Shown: positions 7,065 to 13,105 of the stretch, piece by piece
Numbering within the stretch: the stretch's first letter is position 1
Layout: each line of letters begins with the position of its first letter
NCBI GenBank assembly: GCA_002898975.1
Contig: BEID01000008.1
Span: 1 to 13,105, forward strand
Source: a bacterium HR27
GTDB lineage: Bacteria > Chloroflexota > Chloroflexia > Thermomicrobiales > Thermomicrobiaceae
Direction of reading: 5' to 3'
Length of the DNA stretch: 13,105 bases
The notes under the pieces: model-generated
Told to the model about the DNA's origin: nothing
Seen by the model: only the letters and a program-made list of their open reading frames with translations
Databases searched by the model: none
Translations under genes and position numbers: made by a program

Positions 7065-7860
7065 AGTCGTCGGCTCCCGGCTGAGCGACCGGAGACATCC
7101 GTGCCCGCCGATCCTCGAGGAAGGGCGTGAGCAGGTCGATCGGGACCGGGAAGATGATCGTGCTGTTCCGCTCGGTTGCGATCTCGGTCAGGGTCTGGAG
7201 GAAGCGCAGCTGGAGTGCTCCCGGTACGCTCAAGAGCGTCCGTGCAGCCTCGGCGAGCTGCCCCGCGGCTGCGAGTTCGCCTTCTGCGTGAATGATCTTC
7301 GCGCGCTTTTCGCGTTCGGCTTCGGCGTGCCGCGCCATTGCCCGCTGCATCGACTCGGGGAGTTCGACGTCCTTGATCTCGACGATGCTGACCTTGACGC
7401 CCCAGGGTTCCGTTTGCTCGTCGATGATCTCTTGCAGCTTCTGGTTGATCTTCTCGCGCTCCGCCAGCAATTCGTCCAGCTCGACCTGGCCGAGGACACT
7501 CCGCAGGGTCGTCTGCGAAATCTGCGATGTGGCACGGATGAAATCCGCCACATTGACGACCGCCGCATTGGGATCGACGACGCGGAAGTAGGCTACTGCG
7601 TTCACCCGCACCGTCACGTTATCCCGCGTGATGACTTCCTGGACCGGGATATCCATCGTCACGACGCGGAGGTCGACCTTCACCATGCGCTCGATGATCG
7701 GAATGAGCAGGATCAGGCCCGGGCCACGTGGACCGACCAACCGTCCGAGCCGGAAGACCACACCGCGTTCGTACTCCTGCACGACTTTGATCATCGAGCT
7801 CAGAAGCATCAACACGAGGACGACAACGACCGCACCGGTGATCAACGTCGTCAAGTTCAT
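7063..7860 (-). CDS. Slipin / stomatin-like SPFH (band 7) membrane protein
   Basis: A 265-residue slipin with the standard layout: a hydrophobic membrane-inserting N-terminus (5-23), the conserved entry [14 protein letters not shown] (27-40), the SPFH domain (about 28-190) with [15 protein letters not shown], then an Ala/Glu-rich coiled coil (about 172-212) driving oligomerisation. The C-terminal hydrophobic patch [12 protein letters not shown] (233-244) corresponds to the region of archaeal stomatin PH1511 cut by its partner NfeD protease PH1510. Slipins form large membrane microdomain scaffolds. The ATG has a strong GAGGAGAGGAG ribosome site (7878-7868). It starts 34 nt after the NfeD stop on the same strand, the classical nfeD-slipin operon. 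Ends 12 nt from the convergent sppA stop. Confidence 0.95.
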   Translation of the reverse strand: MNLTTLITGAVVVVLVLMLLSSMIKVVQEYERGVVFRLGRLVGPRGPGLILLIPIIERMVKVDLRVVTMDIPVQEVITRDNVTVRVNAVAYFRVVDPNAAVVNVADFIRATSQISQTTLRSVLGQVELDELLAEREKINQKLQEIIDEQTEPWGVKVSIVEIKDVELPESMQRAMARHAEAEREKRAKIIHAEGELAAAGQLAEAARTLLSVPGALQLRFLQTLTEIATERNSTIIFPVPIDLLTPFLEDRRARMSPVAQPGADD

Positions 7861-7894
7861 CGATTCGCTCCTCTCCTCGATTCACCACCCGGTT

Positions 7895-9316
7895 TCATGT
7901 CCGCCGAAAGAGGGTTGCCAGGGGCCTCCAGCGACGCGAGGAGGGTGCCGTGGCTCGCTGCGGTTCTACTGCTGTCTCTTCGGTAAGTGGCTCGACGAGC
8001 AGGACCAATCCTTCGAGGCCGACCACGCGAACGGTCTGCCCAGCCGGGATCGGACCGGACAGACTGCGGGCTCGCCAGAGTTCGCCCTCCACGAAGACCA
8101 TGCCTTCGGGCTCGAGCGCACGCCGGACGATCGCGCGGGCGCCGATGAGTGCTTCCTTGCCGGTCGCTGGACGCCGGGCATGGGCGCGGGCAACCAGGTA
8201 GACGAGGATCAGGAACAGAGCAGCAACTGTTCCGGTAACCGCGATGATCACCGCCCGGGAGAGCTGGAAGGCTGGATTCGCCGGTGACTGCAGGAGCAGG
8301 AGGGAACCGAGCGCGAAGGAGATGATGCCGCCGAGCGTGAGGACACCGTGAGTCGGTACGTAGAGATCGATGAGGAAAAGCAGGAACGCAAAGCCCATGA
8401 GCAAAACACCTGTCCAGTTGACGTCGAGCGTACCGAGCGCGTACAGCCCGAGCAGCAGGAGGATCCCGCCCAGAACTCCCGGCAGGATACTACCCGGATT
8501 GGCGAGTTCGAAGAAGAGGCCCAGCATGCCGAGACTCAGCAGGATGTACGCGATGTTGGGGTCACTGAGCATCTGGAAGAAGCGCTCCAGCGTGGTCATG
8601 CCGACGGTTACGACTTCGGCGTCACGGGTGCGGAGCGTCACTTCGCCCGCACTCGTGGTGATCGTCCGCCCATCGACGGCGTCGAGCAACGCGTCGAGCG
8701 AGGGAGCGACCAGGTCGACGACACCGAGCGCTGCCGCCTGCTCAGCGGTAATATTCACCGCTTCCCGGACAGCCTGCTCGGCCCAGTCAGCGTTCCGTCC
8801 GTGCCGCTCGGCGAGGCTCCGAATCTTGGCTACCGCGTCGTTGACCACCTTGCGCTGCATCGTGTCGTCGGTCTCGGTAGGCTGACCATCCTGACCGATC
8901 AGGACCGGACTCGCCGAGCCGATGTTCGTGGCCGGTGCCATGGCAGCGATGTGCGCAGCATAGGTGATGAACACGCCTGCTGAGGCTGCTCGCGCGCCTT
9001 CCGGTGCGACGTAGACGATGACCGGAACCGGACTCTGCAAGATGTCCTGAACGATATCGTCCATTGCGGAACTGAGGCCGCCCGGTGTGTCCAGGCGAAT
9101 CACGACGGCTTCTGCCCCATTCCGAGCTGCCTCATCGATTCCCCGGGCAACGTAATCGGCCATGACCGGCGTGATCGGCCCATCGACTTCGAGGAGGTAG
9201 ACGCGCTCGCCGATGGCTGCCGTGTTCTGGATCAGCAGGGCAAGGCCGAGTACCCAGGCGAGCAAGGGCAGGAGGACAGGACGAGTTTGTGGTAAGACGC
9301 GCATCGCACGATCCAT
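7895..9316 (-). CDS. nfeD: Long-form NfeD membrane serine protease (ClpP-class, with C-terminal OB domain)
   Basis: A 473-residue long-type NfeD. The N-terminal signal peptide or anchor (about 14-34) is followed by a ClpP/SppA-fold protease domain (about 37-210) with I-R-L-D-T-P-G-G-L, the nucleophile serine in A-A-S-A-G-V-F-I (S112) and lysine K156 in Q-R-K-V-V-N-D. This matches the Ser-Lys dyad of Pyrococcus PH1510 (S97/K138). Five membrane helices lie at about 256-274, 277-296, 302-319, 327-342 and 355-376. A soluble NfeD OB-fold domain (about 384-446) closes the protein. Known members cleave the C-terminal region of their slipin partner, which here is the next gene. ATG 9316 is preceded by an in-frame GTG (9319), and another ATG at 9304 is possible; none has a strong ribosome site, so the exact start is uncertain by a few codons. 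A TATACT box lies about 45 nt upstream. Confidence 0.94.
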   Translation of the reverse strand: MDRAMRVLPQTRPVLLPLLAWVLGLALLIQNTAAIGERVYLLEVDGPITPVMADYVARGIDEAARNGAEAVVIRLDTPGGLSSAMDDIVQDILQSPVPVIVYVAPEGARAASAGVFITYAAHIAAMAPATNIGSASPVLIGQDGQPTETDDTMQRKVVNDAVAKIRSLAERHGRNADWAEQAVREAVNITAEQAAALGVVDLVAPSLDALLDAVDGRTITTSAGEVTLRTRDAEVVTVGMTTLERFFQMLSDPNIAYILLSLGMLGLFFELANPGSILPGVLGGILLLLGLYALGTLDVNWTGVLLMGFAFLLFLIDLYVPTHGVLTLGGIISFALGSLLLLQSPANPAFQLSRAVIIAVTGTVAALFLILVYLVARAHARRPATGKEALIGARAIVRRALEPEGMVFVEGELWRARSLSGPIPAGQTVRVVGLEGLVLLVEPLTEETAVEPQRATAPSSRRWRPLATLFRRT

Positions 9317-9361
9317 CACGTTTCGCGTGCACGACCGGGACGCCTGCTCTCGATGCGGTGA

Positions 9362-9367
9362 AGTATA
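9362..9367 (-). promoter_or_regulatory. Candidate -10 element for nfeD-slipin
   Basis: TATACT on the minus strand in the 64-nt gap between the sbcC stop and the nfeD start would place transcription start near 9355, giving a 5' UTR of about 35-40 nt. No good -35 is visible at 16-18 bp, so this is a weak prediction. The alternative is that nfeD-slipin is read through from sbcC. Confidence 0.3.
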
Positions 9368-9383
9368 GATGACGATGGATCGC

Positions 9384-12300
9384 TCAGGTGATAACCGAAA
9401 TGTGCGAACCGCTCGGTGTCTTGATGACTTCTATCCGTTGCGGGAACTGCTCTTTCAGCTCTTCCAAGTGCGTGATCACGAGAATGAGCGCGAAACGGTC
9501 GCGCACGGCCTGCAGCGCCTGCATGAGTCCTTCCCGCCCCTTGGTATCCTGTGTGCCGAATCCTTCGTCGATTACCAGCGTCTCGAGTCGACGGCCAGCC
9601 CGCTGAGCCAGGAGCAGGCTGAGGGCCACGCGCAAGGCGAAATTGATGCGGAAGGCTTCACCGCCGCTGTACAGCTCGTAAGGGCGCTGGCCGAACTCGT
9701 CGCTGATGAGGATGTCGAGTGTCTCGATCGCTCCGTCGCCGCTGGCACGTTCGCGTTGTGTGGCGAAGTCGAGGCGGAGCGTGTTCCCAGGTAAGCGATC
9801 GAGGATCTCGTTGGCGGTCTCGGCCAAATCGGGAAGGACATTCTCGAGGATCAGCGTCTGGATTCCGTGCTTCCCGAACGCATGCTCCAGTTCTTCCAGA
9901 ACGGCCTGCTCGCGGGCGAGATGATCGAGACGTTCGGATACCGCGCTTGCCTCCTCGGCGGCGCGCTCCGCATCGCGCAGTTGCTGTCCGACCGCCCCGA
10001 TCTCGGCCTGTGTCGCGTGGAGCGCTGCCTCCGCCTCGGCCAGCCAGGCCTGAGCCTGCTCCAGATCGCGCGTCGCCGCTGCAAGTTCCTCCTCGGGAGG
10101 CTGCGTCGCAGCGAGCTCCTTCTCCAGGGCGCTCAACTCAGCGACGACTGTCCGGTAGCGTTGCTCCGCCTGCTCGATCTGCTGCCGTACGAAACCGAGC
10201 GCGAGGCGCGCCTGCTCGAGTGTCCTGAGTTCCTCGTCGACCGTCGCGAGGGCTGCCAGGCGCTGCTCGAGCTGGCGGTGGTACGCTTCGTCATAGGGCA
10301 GCGTAGCTAGCCGCGCTTCCAGCTCGCGAATTTGCTGCTCGAGTGCCGCTAGCCTGGGATCGGTCTGGTACGCCTCGCGGAGCTGCTGGAGTTCCTGTAC
10401 GAGGCGTTCCTGTTCGCGCTCGAGCTGCGCCAGCCGCTCGAGTTCAGCGGAGATCCGGCCGAGCTGCGCCTGCAGGGTGCTCTCGGCTGCGAGCTCCGTG
10501 TTCAGTTCGTCGCGGCGTCGCTGCAGGGCGGCGATTTGCTGCTGCACTTCGAGCGCTGACTGGCGGTACGCTGCGCAGCGTTCGGCGAGCGTCCCCGCCA
10601 GTCGCGGGATGAAAGCGGCGAGCCGATCCTCGAGGGTTCGAATATCCCGTTCCAGCGTGAGCAACTGGGTATCGGTGTGCTCAGCCTCGCGAAGCTGCTG
10701 GATCTGCTGCTCGATCGCCGCGAGGTGCTGCGTCACCCGGTCGAGTCGCTCCAGTTCAGCGTCAATGCGGCCGAGCTGAGTTTGAAGCGTCCCTTCCTGC
10801 TGCAAGTGCTGCGCGATCTCCTGGAGCTTTCGCTCCAGAGCAGCGCGGCGTTCGCGAATCGTCCGGACCTCCCGGCCGAGCATCTCGAACTCCTGGCGCA
10901 GGGCCGTTAGTTCGGTACGAAGATTTTCGATCTGACGCGCTCGCTCCTCCGGCGAGAGAGGGCGCAGGCACACCGGGCAGACGGCATCGAGTCGCTCGAG
11001 CTGTTCGAGCTGTGCGTTGAGTTCGGCCATCTTTGCCCGCAGTTGCTTGCCGATGGCTGTGAGATCGGCGTCCTGGGCGCGCAGCGAGGTCAGCTCGCTT
11101 TCGATAGCCGCTCGCTCGTCTCGGACAGTCGACAGGCGGGTGAGTTCTGTCTGGAGCTGCTGACGTTCTCGTTCGAGTTGCGCCCGCTGCCCCGCTTCCT
11201 TCCCGAGCTGATCGCGTTGACTCTCCAGCGAGCGGACCTCGGCGAGGATCTCGCGTTGACGAGCCTGGTAGGCTGCGTACGTCTCGAGGATCGCCTGCAG
11301 ATCAGCGCTGCGCTGGCGCAGAGCCTGGAGCTGCGCTTCGAGATTGTCGCGCTCGGTCCGGAGCTGTTCGAGCCGTGCCAGCTCCGTGCGGAGTCGTTGC
11401 AGCTCGAGCTCGCGTTCCGTCCGGTGCGCGAGTTCGCTCGCTGCACGCTGGAGTTGCGCCTCGCGCGAGCGGATCTCGAGAAGCAGGTGCTGCTGGCGTG
11501 CTGTGTGTTCTGCCGTGAGCCGGCCGATTCGCTCACTGAGCTGTTGACGCTCGCTGCTGATGCGCAGCACCTCCTGAAGCTCCTGTTGGAGTCGCTGTCG
11601 TTCCGCTGCGCGCTCGCGGATTTCGTCCTCGCGGGCGAGCACCTCGCGATGGCCCCGTTCATCGGCAGCGAGTCGCTCCAGGACGGCGACGAGCTCGTCC
11701 CGCTCGGCCTGGAGTGCTTCTGCTCGGCGTCGCCGTTCATGGTAACGCTCGATTTCAAGGGTGAGACGGTGCACGCGTTCCTGCCAGGCGGCAACTCGTT
11801 CGCGCTGGTGCGCGAGCTCGTCGTGCTGCATTCGAGCCTTCTGCTCGAGCCAGGCGAGCTGCGAACGCAATTCCGGGATCCGTGCTGCACGCGCAGAGAG
11901 CATTTCGAGTTCGCGTTCGAGACGAAGTCGTTCCTCGCGCAGGCGACGCCCTTCCTCCCGGGCGAGTTCACGGTATCGTTCGTAGCGGTCGAGTTCCAGG
12001 AGTTCAGCGAGGATCTTCTTGCGTTCGCTCGGTGTCCGGCGCGTGAATTCGTCGGCTTTACCCTGCAAGAGAAAGACCGAGTTGACGAAAGTCGTGTAAC
12101 TGATCCCGAGCAAGCGGTCGATTTCGCGCTGAACGGCCTGCTTGCTGCCGGTAGTGACTGGCTGCCACTCCTCACCGGTTCGCACGTGGAGCTCGAGGAG
12201 CGAGCGCGTTCGTCCACTCGCTGTATAACCGCGGACGACGCGGTACTCCCTTCCATCCAGCAAGAAGCAGAATTCGACTCGCGTCTCGCTTTCCCCGAGA

Positions 12301-12485
12301 CTGACGAGATGCGGGTTGCTGGCGCGAGCTTGCTCCCAGAGTGCCCAGGTCATCGCATCGAGCAGCGCCGACTTTCCCGCTCCGTTCTCGCCCGAGAGGC
12401 ATGCGAGGTGCAGGCCAGTGAAATCGACCTCCACCGGTTGACGGTAACACAAAAAGCGCTGGAGGAAGAGACGAGTCGGGATCAT
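9384..12485 (-). CDS. sbcC: SbcC/Rad50-type SMC-like nuclease ATPase with zinc hook
   Basis: A 1033-residue Rad50/SbcC ATPase, the DNA-end-tethering partner of the SbcD/Mre11 nuclease in double-strand-break and hairpin processing. Walker A is G-E-N-G-A-G-K-S (32-39) and the Q-loop is [10 protein letters not shown] with Q141. Two long Glu/Arg/Leu coiled-coil arms (about 165-495 and 512-880) flank the zinc hook C-P-V-C (C503-C506). The ABC signature is Y-S-G-G-E-A-F (939-945), Walker B L-V-I-D-E-G-F-G (970-977) and the His switch H1006. All catalytic elements are intact. ATG 12485 has GAAAGG about seven bases upstream. The second coiled-coil arm carries an internal duplication (residues 565-625 and 669-729). 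The usual sbcD neighbour is absent: the next gene upstream is a divergent sigma factor and the next downstream is nfeD. Confidence 0.95.
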   Translation of the reverse strand: MIPTRLFLQRFLCYRQPVEVDFTGLHLACLSGENGAGKSALLDAMTWALWEQARASNPHLVSLGESETRVEFCFLLDGREYRVVRGYTASGRTRSLLELHVRTGEEWQPVTTGSKQAVQREIDRLLGISYTTFVNSVFLLQGKADEFTRRTPSERKKILAELLELDRYERYRELAREEGRRLREERLRLERELEMLSARAARIPELRSQLAWLEQKARMQHDELAHQRERVAAWQERVHRLTLEIERYHERRRRAEALQAERDELVAVLERLAADERGHREVLAREDEIRERAAERQRLQQELQEVLRISSERQQLSERIGRLTAEHTARQQHLLLEIRSREAQLQRAASELAHRTERELELQRLRTELARLEQLRTERDNLEAQLQALRQRSADLQAILETYAAYQARQREILAEVRSLESQRDQLGKEAGQRAQLERERQQLQTELTRLSTVRDERAAIESELTSLRAQDADLTAIGKQLRAKMAELNAQLEQLERLDAVCPVCLRPLSPEERARQIENLRTELTALRQEFEMLGREVRTIRERRAALERKLQEIAQHLQQEGTLQTQLGRIDAELERLDRVTQHLAAIEQQIQQLREAEHTDTQLLTLERDIRTLEDRLAAFIPRLAGTLAERCAAYRQSALEVQQQIAALQRRRDELNTELAAESTLQAQLGRISAELERLAQLEREQERLVQELQQLREAYQTDPRLAALEQQIRELEARLATLPYDEAYHRQLEQRLAALATVDEELRTLEQARLALGFVRQQIEQAEQRYRTVVAELSALEKELAATQPPEEELAAATRDLEQAQAWLAEAEAALHATQAEIGAVGQQLRDAERAAEEASAVSERLDHLAREQAVLEELEHAFGKHGIQTLILENVLPDLAETANEILDRLPGNTLRLDFATQRERASGDGAIETLDILISDEFGQRPYELYSGGEAFRINFALRVALSLLLAQRAGRRLETLVIDEGFGTQDTKGREGLMQALQAVRDRFALILVITHLEELKEQFPQRIEVIKTPSGSHISVIT
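10299..10481 (-). repeat. SbcC coiled-coil duplication, unit 2
   Basis: Encodes residues 669-729, which align with residues 565-625 (unit 1) without gaps at about 33 of 61 identical positions, including L-Q-x-Q-L-G-R-I-x-A-E-L-E-R-L and Q-L-R-E-A-x-x-T-D. DNA similarity is also visible, for example AGTTCAGCG followed by CGGCCGAGCTG on the plus strand in both copies. Confidence 0.7.
10611..10793 (-). repeat. SbcC coiled-coil duplication, unit 1
   Basis: Encodes residues 565-625, the partner of the copy at 10299-10481. Units start 104 residues (312 bp) apart. Weaker similarity extends about 15-20 residues before each unit ([11 protein letters not shown] against [10 protein letters not shown]), suggesting the whole 104-residue stretch was once duplicated in tandem. 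Confidence 0.7.
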
Positions 12486-12519
12486 GCGAGACCTTTCACC
12501 GTCGCGTCATGCTGAACCA

Positions 12520-12529
12520 GAGTATACTC
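12520..12529. promoter_or_regulatory. Palindromic shared -10 for divergent sbcC and sigma-factor genes
   Basis: GAGTATACTC is a perfect 10-bp palindrome containing TATACT on both strands (plus 12523-12528, minus 12526-12521). On minus it predicts a start near 12514, about 30 nt ahead of sbcC. On plus it predicts a start near 12535, about 170 nt ahead of the sigma-factor ATG. -35 elements are not recognisable on either side. Alternatively it is an operator for a small dimeric repressor. Confidence 0.4.
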
Positions 12530-12534
12530 AGACC

Positions 12535-12703
12535 GTACGATGCGGCCGCTTTGCCCGCGACGTCGATCTCGCATCGCCGGGTTTGGGGATGCGAGGTGCT
12601 TGGCGTCGATGCGGAGGAAACAGAACTTCCCACGCCCGAGTTCGACGGGTTCGATCATGCGCCCAGTTATGGGTTCGTTCGGGTACGGGGTGGAGGGGCA
12701 GGA
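12535..12703 (+). promoter_or_regulatory. Structured leader of the sigma-factor gene
   Basis: The roughly 170-nt stretch between the likely plus-strand start and the sigma ATG contains the perfect inverted repeat CTCGCATC (12568-12575) and GATGCGAG (12588-12595). It can be extended by a U-G and an A-U pair to a 10-bp stem (12566-12597). The wobble pair works only in plus-strand RNA, which supports a role in this leader. A small open frame (12540-12707, 55 codons, M-R-P-L-C-P) ends in TGA overlapping the sigma ATG as ATGA; it is not clearly coding and is not called as a gene. The sigma frame itself is open upstream to an ATG at 12509. GGAGGGGCAGGA (12692-12703) is an excellent ribosome site for ATG 12704. 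Confidence 0.4.
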
Positions 12704-13105
12704 ATGAGTCCGAAGCGTTCCAATCGTCAGGCCGGAGACACACGGAGCGAGAAGCGTCGGCAGCGAGCTGCGGTCGAGGGCGAGGTTGTCGAGGAAGCGA
12801 TGCCGCAGACCGGTGAGGCGATCGCGGCGGAGCGGGCGCTGGAACCGGTCGAGGGTGAAATCGTCGAAGCGGAGCCACTGCTCAGTGACGAGGAGCTGGA
12901 AGATCTCTTCCGGAACGATCCGTCCCTGGCCAGCGATCCGCTGCGGCTCTATCTACGCGAGATCGCCGAGGCGCCCTTGTTGACTCCGGAGGAGGAGGTC
13001 GAGCTGGCGAAACGGATCAAAGAAGGCGATACCGAGGCGTTGCAGCGTTTCGTCCGCTCGAACTTGCGACTCGTCGTGAGTATCGCCAAGCGGTACGTTG
13101 GTCGA
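12704..13105 (+). CDS. RNA polymerase sigma-70 factor, RpoD/SigA type, N-terminal part (cut by window edge)
   Basis: The first 134 codons of a primary-type or group-2 sigma factor. Residues 1-75 are a charged, low-complexity N-terminus with two similar acidic patches, V-E-G-E-V-V-E-E-A (24-32) and V-E-G-E-I-V-E-A-E (50-58). Region 1.2 follows (about 76-110: [10 protein letters not shown] through [17 protein letters not shown]), then the start of region 2.1 ([17 protein letters not shown]). These contact -10/discriminator DNA and the beta-prime coiled coil respectively. The N-terminus is too short for a full E. coli-type region 1.1. ATG 12704 is chosen for its GGAGG seven bases upstream; an upstream in-frame ATG at 12509 would add 65 residues but lies before the predicted promoter. 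Regions 2.2-4 are outside the window, so housekeeping or alternative status is not decided. Confidence 0.9.
   Translation, partial: MSPKRSNRQAGDTRSEKRRQRAAVEGEVVEEAMPQTGEAIAAERALEPVEGEIVEAEPLLSDEELEDLFRNDPSLASDPLRLYLREIAEAPLLTPEEEVELAKRIKEGDTEALQRFVRSNLRLVVSIAKRYVGR

Noticed and set aside
11043..12515. Plus-strand frame of 490 codons opposite sbcC
   Set aside because: It is a mirror of the repetitive coiled-coil codons of sbcC, with no independent ribosome site or motif.
12484..12816. Plus-strand 110-codon frame at the sbcC/sigma spacer
   Set aside because: It overlaps the sigma gene in another frame for more than 100 bp, is Arg/Ser-rich, and has no plausible ribosome site inside the predicted transcript.
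1..13105. Search by eye for tRNA, rRNA, CRISPR arrays, insertion-sequence ends and phage genes
   Set aside because: No cloverleaf, regularly spaced repeat, transposase motif or terminal inverted repeat was seen; gene spacing and composition are uniform.

Overview
The window is a GC-rich (roughly 60-65% by eye), tightly packed chromosomal segment with eight genes, two of them cut by the window ends. There are no RNA genes, insertion sequences, CRISPR arrays or tRNAs. The gene mix fits a Chloroflexota bacterium of the Thermomicrobia type (Thermomicrobium/Sphaerobacter-like): an Agl23-type GT-C membrane protein, a family shared by archaea and Chloroflexota; a long NfeD-slipin pair; and a short-N-terminus RpoD-type sigma factor. 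This is inference from protein flavour, not a database match.

Left block (1-5110, minus strand, read right to left): an Agl23-like multi-pass glycosyltransferase/flippase-associated protein (5110-2711) overlaps by ATGA a second GT-C-like membrane protein (2714-879). A 7-nt gap follows, then an OmpR/PhoB-family response regulator (871-197), a 91-nt gap holding an 11-bp-period direct repeat and a hairpin, and the start of a membrane sensor kinase (105-1, cut by the window edge). This looks like one operon coupling an envelope glycosylation pair to a two-component system.

Middle block (5111-7860): a 104-bp divergent promoter region, then on the plus strand a PEP synthase/PPDK regulatory kinase-phosphorylase (PPSR, DUF299) and the membrane signal-peptide peptidase SppA. 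SppA converges, 12 nt stop to stop, on a minus-strand slipin (7860-7063), which lies directly downstream of a long-form NfeD membrane serine protease (9316-7895). SppA and NfeD are both ClpP-fold Ser-Lys proteases, so this stretch reads as a membrane-protein quality-control neighbourhood.

Right block (9384-13105): a full-length SbcC/Rad50-type ATPase with a CPVC zinc hook (12485-9384, minus) has no sbcD/mre11 partner in view and carries a strong internal duplication in its second coiled-coil arm. It is divergent from the first 134 codons of a sigma-70 (RpoD/SigA-type) factor, which has a structured leader of about 170 nt. Both divergent intergenic regions (5111-5214 and 12486-12703) contain almost the same palindrome, GAGTAT[A/G]CTC, which can serve as an overlapping -10 element on both strands.

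No gene-free stretch exceeds 300 bp; the longest is the 218-bp sbcC/sigma spacer. The most interesting points are the glycosyltransferase/two-component operon, the symmetric shared -10 palindromes, the SbcC internal duplication and the sigma-factor leader.
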